This document shows positions 25,888 through 34,105 of a DNA stretch of 64,000 bases, one piece after another. Location: the NCBI GenBank assembly GCA_050633325.1, contig JBOEGH010000006.1:186001-250000 (forward strand). The letters are read 5' to 3'. Both the position numbers and the translations under genes were made by a program. This stretch comes from UBA1672 sp050633325. Its GTDB lineage: Bacteria; Pseudomonadota; Alphaproteobacteria; Micavibrionales; Micavibrionaceae. The notes below the pieces were generated by a model. That model was not told the DNA's origin and did no database searches. It saw nothing but the letters and a program-made list of their open reading frames with translations. Position 1 is the stretch's first letter. Each line of letters begins with the position of its first letter.

Positions 25888-27144
25888 TTATGTATTATAT
25901 TCTTTTATAGATTTTTCTTCTTGGTTCTGGTTTTCTTTAATCTTTCTGTCTGCGATTAATACGGCCATGGGAATCCAAAATACTATCCAACTATTATTCA
26001 AGGATTTGTAATATCCGCCAAAATCTGCAAGTCCGAAAACATAACCAAAGCTTATAAGTAATAGGATTGTGTAATCTTGGGTTCGTACTGTGTATTTAAT
26101 GGCTCTGAACCATGTCATTGTTAATAGGGTAAAGAAAATTATACTTCCTAAAACCCCAAGGTGAAGTAAACTGGAGAAGTATAAGCTGTGTGCATGACCT
26201 ACTGAAATTGTCATGGATGGGTGTGGTATGTCATATGTGAATTTGGTTCCTACGCCACGACCAAACCATGGAGATTCTTTGAATTGCTCTAAAACGATAC
26301 TCCATATCTCTATGCGACCGGTTGACCCTCGTTCTATCATGTATTTCAGTATGTCAGGGAATGCAAAGACCAGAAGTATTATTACTGTTGTTATGGCTGT
26401 TAAGGTTGTAATCAGAGCTTTTTTATCTATATAGCTTTGGGAGTATATTTTAACACCGCAAGCAACGGTAAATGCCCCAATAAACCCAAGGAATGCACCT
26501 CTTGATAATGTTAGAGCAAGGGCAAGGCCGATTACAAATATGCATAGAACTTTAAACGCTTTGTTGTTAAGTATCTTAAATATACAAGGCTTTACAAATA
26601 ACAAACACAACAGGGCGCAAGCATACAGGATGCCAGCTAAGTTTGAGTTTTGTGCTCGTCCAAACCCTTCGAGCCTCCATATATAATTTTCTCGTATCGC
26701 TAAATCCGTTATTGGAGTCACATTTATTATGAGTAGAATTATCGCCGTAGCCAGTGCAGATAATACAAAAACTTCTATTATAATAGTGTGTAATTTTGGT
26801 AATTTATTTATATGGTAAGAGTAGATAGCAAGAGATAGTGTAATGAAAATTGCTGGCTTTATTCCTTTCCAGATTTTACTACCATCCATATTCTCCGACC
26901 ATAGCAAGCTAGCGGCGGCATAAAGGCAAAATACAATAGTGGTTATAAACAAAGGATCTTTTATAAAAAAGGCCTCTTTCCAATCATTGTTTTTGCTAAT
27001 GCTCCACATACCCAGTAATAATGTTACATATAAACAGACCCTATGAATTGATGTGTCCAAAAAGAATGCTCCGCCAAAGACAAGACATATAAACACTGTG
27101 AATAGTGTATCGGGAGATAATTTTTTAGTTATTATGTTTATCAT
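25888..27144 (-). CDS. O-antigen ligase/polymerase family (WaaL-like)
   Basis: 418 residues with about 10-12 membrane helices and one large periplasmic loop (about 280-330) holding GSTGRIEIWSIVLEQ and SPWFGRGVGTKF, followed by HPSMTISVGHAHSLY. This is the Wzy_C/WaaL pattern (R-x-x-x-W and a conserved H in the loop). Such enzymes join undecaprenyl-linked glycan to lipid A-core or polymerise it at the periplasmic face. It follows the glycosyltransferase by 30 bases on the same strand. Ligase and polymerase cannot be told apart from sequence alone. Confidence 0.83.
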   Translation of the reverse strand: MINIITKKLSPDTLFTVFICLVFGGAFFLDTSIHRVCLYVTLLLGMWSISKNNDWKEAFFIKDPLFITTIVFCLYAAASLLWSENMDGSKIWKGIKPAIFITLSLAIYSYHINKLPKLHTIIIEVFVLSALATAIILLIINVTPITDLAIRENYIWRLEGFGRAQNSNLAGILYACALLCLLFVKPCIFKILNNKAFKVLCIFVIGLALALTLSRGAFLGFIGAFTVACGVKIYSQSYIDKKALITTLTAITTVIILLVFAFPDILKYMIERGSTGRIEIWSIVLEQFKESPWFGRGVGTKFTYDIPHPSMTISVGHAHSLYFSSLLHLGVLGSIIFFTLLTMTWFRAIKYTVRTQDYTILLLISFGYVFGLADFGGYYKSLNNSWIVFWIPMAVLIADRKIKENQNQEEKSIKEYNT

Positions 27145-27174
27145 GATCTGCTTGGCTGGTTATTTTAGGGGGAT

Positions 27175-28203
27175 TCAATGCTTGTTTGTAGGCCAGTTAT
27201 ATTCTTGTGATAAAGGTTTATCAAATGTTGTTTCAATGATGTATTGGCAAACTTTGTCCGCGTGAAAATAGTCGTTAATCTTATTGTATCCGGTTTGCGC
27301 AATTTTTATGCGTTGTTCACTGTGCTGTGAGAAATATTTTATTTTATCCATCAAATCTTCGTTTGTGTCGAAGCTTATAAATGAGTCATTATCAAAAATA
27401 TCTTCAAATTGAGGCCCTGCGGGGATAAATGACAGAAGGCCTGCTGCCATATATTGGCTCATCCTGTCGGATGCATAAAGATAGTAATCGTTTGTTTTAT
27501 TTATGCATAAACCCATTTTACTGCGCTCTAACATATCAAAATACTGTTTGCCATATATTCGGTTTTCATTAATGCCGGCACCGCCGATTTGGATTGTTAA
27601 ATCTTCTTTGTTTTGTAACAGATACTTTGCTGTTATATGCCTGTGATCGTATTGATCCCTTAAAAAGCTGGCTAAAAATAAAACATCGATATCGGCATTG
27701 CTATTTTTAAACGCACATCTTGTATCAAGGGCAGGGTCGACAGGGTTAGGCATAAAATAAACACCACCAGCATTGTTGGAGAATTTATTTAGACTATCTC
27801 CGGCTGTAGTTATAAAAATAGAATCAACATGACCGACGCGTTGCATTATATCTTCTACGTTTTTTTCAGAACTTAGGGGGTCAACGTTTCTATACGCAAT
27901 TTTCACGCCTTTAACGTGTTTTCGTATTTCTGATAATGTGTCGTTGGTTATATTCTTGCAATGACCAAGGATTATCAGATCTGGCTGGTATTCTTTACAA
28001 AATTCTATAACTTTTTCGTTGAGTTTCTTTTTACCGCGTTTTTGTGATCTTAGAATGTTAGAATACCTTGCGTAATCCCGATCGTTAAATGCATAAACAT
28101 TGTGTCCTAATCTGGTGAATCCATTTATAAGGCGTTGTGGAATAAAATAGTACTTTTTTGCGTTAACAAATCCCTGCACATTTCCAAGATATAATATATT
28201 CAA
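27175..28203 (-). CDS. CgeB-like glycosyltransferase
   Basis: 342 residues with a GT-B layout. The N-terminal half has MNILYLGN and LIILGHCKNI strands. The C-terminal half has DVLFLASFL, then a short nucleotide-sugar region IYGKQYFDMLERSKMGLCIN, then DRMSQYMAAGLLSFIPAGPQFEDIF. The latter two are characteristic of CgeB/YkvP-type glycosyltransferases (glycosyl transferase family 1-like, with E-x-x-A/G near AAG). Cytoplasmic, sugar substrate unknown. Just upstream of the WaaL-like gene, it may build the surface glycan that WaaL transfers. Confidence 0.75.
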   Translation of the reverse strand: MNILYLGNVQGFVNAKKYYFIPQRLINGFTRLGHNVYAFNDRDYARYSNILRSQKRGKKKLNEKVIEFCKEYQPDLIILGHCKNITNDTLSEIRKHVKGVKIAYRNVDPLSSEKNVEDIMQRVGHVDSIFITTAGDSLNKFSNNAGGVYFMPNPVDPALDTRCAFKNSNADIDVLFLASFLRDQYDHRHITAKYLLQNKEDLTIQIGGAGINENRIYGKQYFDMLERSKMGLCINKTNDYYLYASDRMSQYMAAGLLSFIPAGPQFEDIFDNDSFISFDTNEDLMDKIKYFSQHSEQRIKIAQTGYNKINDYFHADKVCQYIIETTFDKPLSQEYNWPTNKH

Positions 28204-28327
28204 GATTATGCCTGTTAATTTTAATGGTTGAGGTCTGTTGTTTATATATTTTGAATTATTATAATAGGTTCAAGTAAAACGGCAAGTGGTAGGGCCTTTG
28301 TTTTAATATTTTGTCTGTTCCTGTTAT

Positions 28328-29242
28328 TTATTGGGTGTAAACTCCCTGAAAGTCAGGTCTACCAAATAAAAACCCCTGACCGTACTTTACATCAAAGTCT
28401 AATATCTCTTTTAAATCATTTTCATTTTCCGTTTTTTCGGCGATCATATCTATGCCATTGACCTCAATATTATGTTTCTTTTGTAGTAATTGTGAGAAGC
28501 CACGATCGGTCTTGCTGTCTTTTAGTAGAGAGTTTGTATTAACTTTTACAAAGTTGATGCATTTTTCTCGTAAACCCTTCACATCAGTGGGGATGTTATC
28601 TACATGATCTGCGGAAAACCTGCATCCGGCTTTTGATAGGCCCTGAAGTATTTTTTGCTCCGCTGGGGAAAGCATCTGAAAATCATTATAATGCATTTCG
28701 AAAATCAGGCTATGAGCTATATTCTTGTGCCGTGATATCAGCGTAAGTAGATTATTCATGAATAATTTATCGCGCAAAGTGTGGGGCTTTATATTGATAA
28801 AACAAGGATGAACGTAACCGTATTTTCTTTGTTGTTTTTTTATTACTTTTAAACAGCTTGTAAACAGCAAAGTATCAAGCTTATTTATGATATGTTCTTC
28901 ATTTGCGATGGCCATATAATCTTGCGCAGGTATATATTGGCCTGGTTTTATTCGCAGTCGTCCGTAGAATTCGTAAAATTTAATTTTTCTTTGGGGCAGG
29001 CTGACTATAGGCTGCATGAATAAATCTATGTGCTGTTCAGTTACTGCTTTGTGTAAATTTTCACGTATAACAAAATCTATTGGTTTAGAATTGTCGCCAG
29101 ATGGTTTTTCAATAACATCTATTATTTTCGGTATGTCATTAACCGAATTGTTAGATTTGTTTTTGAGGTGCTCTGGTGTTAAGAACGCCGGTATTACCTC
29201 GTCTATATATGTTCTGTCTCTTTGTGTACTTTGTCGATCCAT
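28328..29242 (-). CDS. EAL-domain protein lacking the EAL motif
   Basis: 304 residues; about 65-300 is an EAL (cyclic-di-GMP phosphodiesterase) fold. Equivalents of several catalytic residues are seen: the glutamate in YEFYGRL, N in FINIK, E in LIFEMHY, K in FVKVN, E in IAEKTEN and Q in YGQGFLFGRP. The EAL text itself is EFY, and the DDFG-T-G loop is ADHVDN, so loop 6 is missing, which usually means no hydrolysis. It may bind cyclic-di-GMP instead, as the degenerate EAL protein TipF does in Caulobacter, but it has no membrane helix or TipF N-terminus. Confidence 0.75.
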   Translation of the reverse strand: MDRQSTQRDRTYIDEVIPAFLTPEHLKNKSNNSVNDIPKIIDVIEKPSGDNSKPIDFVIRENLHKAVTEQHIDLFMQPIVSLPQRKIKFYEFYGRLRIKPGQYIPAQDYMAIANEEHIINKLDTLLFTSCLKVIKKQQRKYGYVHPCFINIKPHTLRDKLFMNNLLTLISRHKNIAHSLIFEMHYNDFQMLSPAEQKILQGLSKAGCRFSADHVDNIPTDVKGLREKCINFVKVNTNSLLKDSKTDRGFSQLLQKKHNIEVNGIDMIAEKTENENDLKEILDFDVKYGQGFLFGRPDFQGVYTQ

Positions 29243-29321
29243 ATCAAATGATATGCAATATATGTACCAAAAGTGAGTATCGCTACTTTTAGGGCGTTTA
29301 TTTTTGTTTATGAAGGCAGGG

Positions 29322-30407
29322 TTACTTGTGATTCAATCCAATAGCGTCGCTTATAGAGCTTAAACCATCCTGTTCAAGTAACTTGATTAGGCCTTTATTG
29401 ATATTGTTGGCAATTTCAGGGCCTTCATAAACCATCCCTGTGTAAAGCTGAATAAGGCTTGCACCGGATTTTATCTTTTCATAGGCATGTTCGGCGTTTG
29501 ATATGCCACCAACACCAACTATGGGCAGCTCGCCCTTTGTCAGTTTGTAGAAATTGTGGATAATGGCGGTGGATTTGTCACGAACGGGAGCTCCGCTCAA
29601 TCCGCCTTTTTCTGCGTTGAAATCTGCAGGCAGGTAATCGGGTCTGTCTAATGTTGTGTTGGATAATATTACCCCATCAACACCGGACTGCATTAATGTG
29701 TCGGCAATTTCTTCCTGTTGTTGCTCGTTAAGGTCAGGGGCAAGTTTAATTAAAAATGCTGGTGCTTTACCTGATGATATGTCCCCGCAAACTTCTTGGC
29801 GTGTTGCCATCATTTTACTTATTAGGTCGAGCAATATATCTTTTTGTTGCAGGTCTCTTAACCCCGGGGTGTTAGGCGAGGATATATTCACAGTCATATA
29901 GTCAGCCAGAGGCGCTAACTCCCTTATTAATGCACAATAGTCCTCTGCAGGGTTTAGTTGTTCTTTATTCATGCCTATATTTATGCCAACCACGCCTTGT
30001 GGGCGATCAGGGTTCGCCATGAATTTCTCTATATTGGGTTTAAACAACCGTAGTCCGCCATTTGGAAAGCCCATTCTGTTTATAACTGAGCCGCTCTCTA
30101 CATCCCTAAAAATACGAGGGCGCGGATTTCCACTTTGTGGTTTGGGGGTAACTGTGCCAACCTCGGTACAGCCAAATCCAACTTTCAGGGCTGGGGCTAT
30201 TGCTTCTGCATTTTTGTCAAAACCTGCTGATATTCCAACAGGGTTTAAGAATTTAAGGTTAAATATGTCTTGCTCTAACGCGGGTGATTTAACAACAGAG
30301 CACGGACGTATTAATCCTGTTTTTAATGCTTTTATTGTTAATTTGTGCGTTGTTTCAGGATCGATTTTGAAAATTGCGGGTCGTACGCGTTTGTACAGGT
30401 TAAGCAT
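29322..30407 (-). CDS. pyrD: Dihydroorotate dehydrogenase (quinone), class 2
   Basis: Oxidises dihydroorotate to orotate in pyrimidine synthesis, passing electrons to membrane quinone. It shows the class-2 N-terminal helix region, NRMGFPNGGL (110-119), and NISSPNTPGLR (174-184) with the catalytic serine. The C-terminal FMN phosphate site is GVGGIS then ASLIQLYTG. 361 residues is normal. It starts 3 bases after the pgsA stop, so the two are one unit. Confidence 0.96.
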   Translation of the reverse strand: MLNLYKRVRPAIFKIDPETTHKLTIKALKTGLIRPCSVVKSPALEQDIFNLKFLNPVGISAGFDKNAEAIAPALKVGFGCTEVGTVTPKPQSGNPRPRIFRDVESGSVINRMGFPNGGLRLFKPNIEKFMANPDRPQGVVGINIGMNKEQLNPAEDYCALIRELAPLADYMTVNISSPNTPGLRDLQQKDILLDLISKMMATRQEVCGDISSGKAPAFLIKLAPDLNEQQQEEIADTLMQSGVDGVILSNTTLDRPDYLPADFNAEKGGLSGAPVRDKSTAIIHNFYKLTKGELPIVGVGGISNAEHAYEKIKSGASLIQLYTGMVYEGPEIANNINKGLIKLLEQDGLSSISDAIGLNHK

Positions 30408-30410
30408 GAC

Positions 30411-30974
30411 TTATTCTTTCAAGTGTTTTAATCCAACAATCATATAGGATATTCCGGTTATCAACGTCAAGACGGTTGCTATTAACAGTAAAACTTGTCC
30501 TAATTCCAATGTGTATGGTGCATGTCCGGCAATTATAAGGAAACCCAAACTTAACATCTGTACAGTAGTTTTCCATTTTGCCAATTTAGTAACGGGCATC
30601 TGAATATTTTTAGGGCCAAGAAACTCCCTTAATCCTGAAACCAAGAACTCTCGCGCGAATATTAAAATCACGCAAATAATCCATATTCCTGTAATTTTAC
30701 CAAATGCAACAAGTAGTATCATCAATGTTGATACAAAAACTTTATCAGATATTGGATCAAGAAAAGTCCCGAATGCCGTGATTTGATTGTATTTTCTTGC
30801 TATATACCCATCAAAAAAATCTGTTATTGCCGCAATAGCAAATATTAATAAGCATAACCATGCGGCAAACCCGCCCCATGATGCCTCTGCAAAGAATAGT
30901 GCGATAATTATTGGCAATAGAAATAATCGTGCCACAGTTAGAATATTTGCGATGTTGTTCTTTATTATATCCAT
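30411..30974 (-). CDS. pgsA: CDP-diacylglycerol-glycerol-3-phosphate 3-phosphatidyltransferase
   Basis: Makes phosphatidylglycerophosphate, the precursor of phosphatidylglycerol and cardiolipin, in the inner membrane. The CDP-alcohol phosphotransferase motif is complete: D52, D55-G56, A59-R60, G69, D73 and D77. The start IANILTVARLFLLP is typical of PgsA, and about five membrane helices fit. 187 residues is normal. First gene of the pgsA-pyrD unit; it is divergent from the membrane-protein gene at 31170. Confidence 0.93.
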   Translation of the reverse strand: MDIIKNNIANILTVARLFLLPIIIALFFAEASWGGFAAWLCLLIFAIAAITDFFDGYIARKYNQITAFGTFLDPISDKVFVSTLMILLVAFGKITGIWIICVILIFAREFLVSGLREFLGPKNIQMPVTKLAKWKTTVQMLSLGFLIIAGHAPYTLELGQVLLLIATVLTLITGISYMIVGLKHLKE

Positions 30975-31116
30975 GTGCGGAGTTTAGGGGCGAATTATTG
31001 AATTTACAAGTTAAGTATTGTTTATGTGCACAGCACTTTTGTGTGTGTTTATGAAAATGACCTAACATTTAATCTGAATGTTCTGGGGGCTGTTATTAAA
31101 ATAATGTTGATTATCT

Positions 31117-31140
31117 TATAATGTTTAAACTATAAGTTTA
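31117..31140 (+). promoter_or_regulatory. Candidate -10 element and adjacent palindrome
   Basis: A perfect TATAAT (31117-31122) is followed at once by TAAACT-ATA-AGTTTA (31126-31140), a perfect inverted repeat where transcription would begin. The -35 (TATTAA-like) is weak. It would drive the gene at 31170; the palindrome could be an operator. Confidence 0.35.
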
Positions 31141-31169
31141 TAGGTTAATTTATGTACAAAAGGTAGCGG

Positions 31170-31559
31170 ATGCAAGATAACAAGCCAAGCAACATGGACA
31201 GATACATGAAGGGTATGAGGTCGACGCAGCGCAGTATTCTGGACCCGGTTCAGGCCGCTGGATATGATCTTACACATCCTAAAGAATCTGCGCCGCAAGA
31301 TTGGGGTGATTTTATCGAGCTTCTAACCTGCTATTCCAAGGGGAAGACTTGGCCTAAGTGGAATGCTGTATTTTTTGCTCTGATTACTGTCGTTTATTGC
31401 TTTTTTAACTCATATTCAATTTTATTAACGTTGTTGTTTACGGGTATAGCCGCGTTTTGTGGTTATGCTATTATTGGAATAGCAGTTGTATCAGCGATTT
31501 TGTTGGGTGTGGTAATTGCAACCTATCTTCTTGTGCAATTAATAAACTGGATATGGTAG
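31170..31559 (+). CDS. Small membrane protein of unknown function
   Basis: 129 residues. Residues 1-63 are polar and end in a WGDFIELLTCYSKGKTWPKW amphipathic stretch. From about 66 to the end there are two to three hydrophobic helices (VFFALITVVYCFF and onward) finishing at LINWIW. No signal peptide precedes the soluble N-terminus, so it should face the cytoplasm. An AAGG site lies 6 bases before the ATG. It is 72 bases before the secreted protein at 31632 on the same strand; the two may work together, but I recognise no family. Confidence 0.5.
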   Translation: MQDNKPSNMDRYMKGMRSTQRSILDPVQAAGYDLTHPKESAPQDWGDFIELLTCYSKGKTWPKWNAVFFALITVVYCFFNSYSILLTLLFTGIAAFCGYAIIGIAVVSAILLGVVIATYLLVQLINWIW

Positions 31560-31631
31560 GGCTGGCATCTTATGTCTATTTGGCATCAGTTCTTATGAAT
31601 AATAGTAAACTCCGAAAATAATGGGTAAATT

Positions 31632-32195
31632 ATGAGAAAACAAACAAATATAATTACAGCAGTCTTAACAGTTATTCTAATCGTTGTGTCACCAATAGAA
31701 ACTGTTAATGCACAATTGACTCGCGAAGATCCTTTTGCTCATCTAGCCACGAAAAAGCATACCGACCCTTTGACTAAAGCAATTCATACTGATTTAGAGG
31801 CGACTAGGCATATGGCTACCTCTATCAAGGAAGGCTTGTATTTTAGCGCTAATAAGTTCAAAAGATATGAAAAAGGTGAGCAGAATCCAAAGTTCACGCA
31901 AAAAGCAATCAAGGACATACTAAAATTTGCAGATTCAATGGATTGGAGAGAGGCTGTATATAAAAATAAGATACTTAACATTGCACCAAAACTTATAACC
32001 AATATATCAGTAGAAGACAGTAGTGTTAAAAATGGAATATATACGTGGACAGCCACTATGGATGTTAGTTTTCTGCTTCATGGCGCAGAAGGTCAGAGTA
32101 AGGATAGCAAAACGTTTAAAGTTATCATGCATAGAAGTAATGAGGCACACTTTCATAACTTTATAGCGATAGATAGTTTTGAGTTGATTGAATAG
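31632..32195 (+). CDS. Secreted protein with a DotI/IcmL-like C-terminus
   Basis: 187 residues. Residues 1-29 form a signal peptide or anchor (ITAVLTVILIVVSPIETVNAQ, likely cut after NAQ). From about 75 on the layout resembles the periplasmic domain of DotI/IcmL: a FADSMDWREAVYKNKILNI helix, then YTWTATMDVSFLLHG, then FKVIMHRS and a closing FIAIDSFEL strand. DotI belongs to type IVB secretion cores. I see no other dot/icm gene here, so this may be a stand-alone member of the fold. The match is by eye and moderate. Confidence 0.45.
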   Translation: MRKQTNIITAVLTVILIVVSPIETVNAQLTREDPFAHLATKKHTDPLTKAIHTDLEATRHMATSIKEGLYFSANKFKRYEKGEQNPKFTQKAIKDILKFADSMDWREAVYKNKILNIAPKLITNISVEDSSVKNGIYTWTATMDVSFLLHGAEGQSKDSKTFKVIMHRSNEAHFHNFIAIDSFELIE

Positions 32196-32217
32196 TTTTT
32201 AAATTATGCCTGTAAAA

Positions 32218-33213
32218 CTATATGTTGTTACTTGGTTTATTTAGTGAAAATTCGGCAATAATAGGGTAGTGGTCTGATCCTAGGTGATGGCTTCTATTCT
32301 TGTTAATTAATGTTAAATCACCTTTGTGCAAGATATGATCAATAGGAATTTGCAATATTGATGTTATGAATGTTGAGGGCCATGTTGGTTGCGGATATGG
32401 TGAAGTATGTTGGTTTTGTAACCCTGTACTATCCAGCAAATCTTTAAAATATGGGGAATATTGCGTGATATTCCAATCACCCATGAATATTATACTTTTA
32501 TCATCATCATTGTTTATTTCACTTGCGATGGCTTTCAGGTTTTCGTTCCTTTGTTTTTGGAGCGCGTAGCTTACCGGCGGCGGTGGGTGGCTTGCATATA
32601 CTGATATTATGTTCCCATCAGGTAATTTAATTCGTGCATGAACATATATGTTGTTTAATACGTATTTTTTATCTTGGTGTATTCTTGAGCTAATAATTTT
32701 ATGCTTGCTTGCCAGTACAAAGCCAAAAGCACCTTTGTCAGATTTATGTACTTGGTGAGGGTAGGTGTTTAATAACCCTTTTATTGCGACTGAGTGAGTT
32801 TCCCCCGTTTCTTGTACGATGAAGATGTCTGGATTTTGTTCTTCAATCCATTTAATCATATTTTCATGATTTTGAAGGTTATAATGCCTGTTATAATGGA
32901 CAATCTTAAGAGTGTTTCCGTTGTGCTTGTTGTTATGCGTAATCACCTCTGTGGTTGAGTATATTTCGTATGCGCTCAGACAAAAGACAATAATAATAGC
33001 CATGCTTAATAATGGCTTTTTCATATAAATTAATATTGGTGCTAGTGCTAAGCTCCCTAAGAAGTATTGATGCATAAAATGGCGAAACAAATCGCACGCC
33101 CAATTTAAGGGCGCGAAAAGAGATGTAATGTAGGAAGTTATGAGTACGAATGATAATATGTTTACAATTTTAATAACTTCTTTGGATGAAATTATTTTGT
33201 AAATTATCTTCAT
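32218..33213 (-). CDS. Endonuclease/exonuclease/phosphatase-family protein
   Basis: 331 residues. The first 95 hold three to four hydrophobic segments, probably membrane-anchoring. The rest is an EEP domain: KIVHYNRHYN, the metal glutamate in IFIVQETGE, VYASHPPPP, MGDWN, and the final GSDHYPIIAEF with the catalytic Asp-His. Members cut nucleic acids or phospho-lipids; the substrate is unknown. With its hydrophobic N-terminus it resembles YafD-like proteins. It is just after ctrA on the same strand (11 bases). Confidence 0.8.
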   Translation of the reverse strand: MKIIYKIISSKEVIKIVNILSFVLITSYITSLFAPLNWACDLFRHFMHQYFLGSLALAPILIYMKKPLLSMAIIIVFCLSAYEIYSTTEVITHNNKHNGNTLKIVHYNRHYNLQNHENMIKWIEEQNPDIFIVQETGETHSVAIKGLLNTYPHQVHKSDKGAFGFVLASKHKIISSRIHQDKKYVLNNIYVHARIKLPDGNIISVYASHPPPPVSYALQKQRNENLKAIASEINNDDDKSIIFMGDWNITQYSPYFKDLLDSTGLQNQHTSPYPQPTWPSTFITSILQIPIDHILHKGDLTLINKNRSHHLGSDHYPIIAEFSLNKPSNNI

Positions 33214-33224
33214 TTTTACTTCAT

Positions 33225-33926
33225 TTAGCCATTGACGACTTTTTTATCGTCTTCATGTGGATCACGTAGAACATAACCGCGTCCCCAAACTGTTTCTATA
33301 TAGTTTGATCCATCTGTTGCATCAGCAAGCTTTTTACGTAATTTACAAATGAATACGTCAATGATTTTGACCTCCGGTTCATCCATGCCGCCATAAAGAT
33401 GGTTTAGGAACATTTCCTTGGTCAGTGTAGATCCTTTACGTAAGGATAATAGCTCCAAAATACCGTATTCTTTACCTGTAAGGTGCAATGGTTTTCCATT
33501 GGCTTCTATTGTGCGACTGTCTAGGTTTACTTTTATCAAACCTGTTTCGATAATGCTTTGAGCGTGTCCTTGTGATCTACGTACTATTGCCTGTATTCTT
33601 GCAACAAGTTCACGTTTATCGAATGGCTTGGTTAGGTAATCATCTGCGCCAAAACCTAGGCCTTTTAATTTATTGTCCAGTTCCGTCAAGCCGGAAAGAA
33701 TAAGGATAGGTGTGTCTATTTTTGAAGCGCGGAATGCCTTTAAAACATCATATCCGTCCATATCAGGTAACATAAGGTCAAGAATAATGATGTCATAATC
33801 ATAGATTTTGCCTAAATCGAGACCATCTTCGCCAAGGTCTGTGGCATCAATTATATATCCCTCAGACTTGAGCATAAGCTCAATGCTTTTTGCTGTTGAA
33901 CTATCGTCTTCTACTAACAGAACTCG
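33225..33926 (-). CDS. ctrA: Cell-cycle response regulator CtrA
   Basis: Master cell-cycle and flagellar regulator of alphaproteobacteria, an OmpR-type DNA-binding response regulator. Receiver: E7-D8-D9 and phosphorylation site D51 in ILDLMLPDMDG. The winged-helix half is nearly the Caulobacter sequence: HLTGKEYGILELLSLRKG, FLNHLYGG, VFICKLRKKLA, WGRGYVLRDP. The ATG at 33926 has an AAGGA site 7 bases away and gives the standard MRVLLVEDD; an upstream codon at 33959 is not the start. Length 233. A CtrA-type TTAA-N7-TTAA site lies between it and fliI, so it may regulate its own promoter. Confidence 0.98.
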   Translation of the reverse strand, partial: RVLLVEDDSSTAKSIELMLKSEGYIIDATDLGEDGLDLGKIYDYDIIILDLMLPDMDGYDVLKAFRASKIDTPILILSGLTELDNKLKGLGFGADDYLTKPFDKRELVARIQAIVRRSQGHAQSIIETGLIKVNLDSRTIEANGKPLHLTGKEYGILELLSLRKGSTLTKEMFLNHLYGGMDEPEVKIIDVFICKLRKKLADATDGSNYIETVWGRGYVLRDPHEDDKKVVNG

Positions 33927-33999
33927 CATAAATTTTTCCTTGTAAAATGGTGCAATCACAATAGGTTATCGTGGATATGTTAACCTTTATTAATATATA

Positions 34000-34014
34000 T
34001 TAACAAATTTTTAA
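34000..34014. promoter_or_regulatory. CtrA-type box TTAA-N7-TTAA between ctrA and fliI
   Basis: TTAAC-AAATTT-TTAA spans 34000-34014 with exactly seven bases between the half-sites. It lies about 74 bases before ctrA and 92 before fliI. Two near relatives flank it with the wrong spacing (N6 at 33980-33993, N8 at 34019-34034), so this intergenic stretch is full of half-sites. An AT-rich genome makes chance matches likelier. Confidence 0.55.
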
Positions 34015-34105
34015 AAGGTTAACAAATTGTTTAACGCATTATCTTTGTTTTTATATTGAATAGGGTTAGGATGATGATGTCTCAATATCAGGAATCAAGT
34101 AATTA

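Noticed and set aside
33980..34034. Additional TTAA pairs near ctrA (N6 at 33980-33993, N8 at 34019-34034).
   Set aside because: CtrA sites need seven bases between half-sites; these have six or eight.
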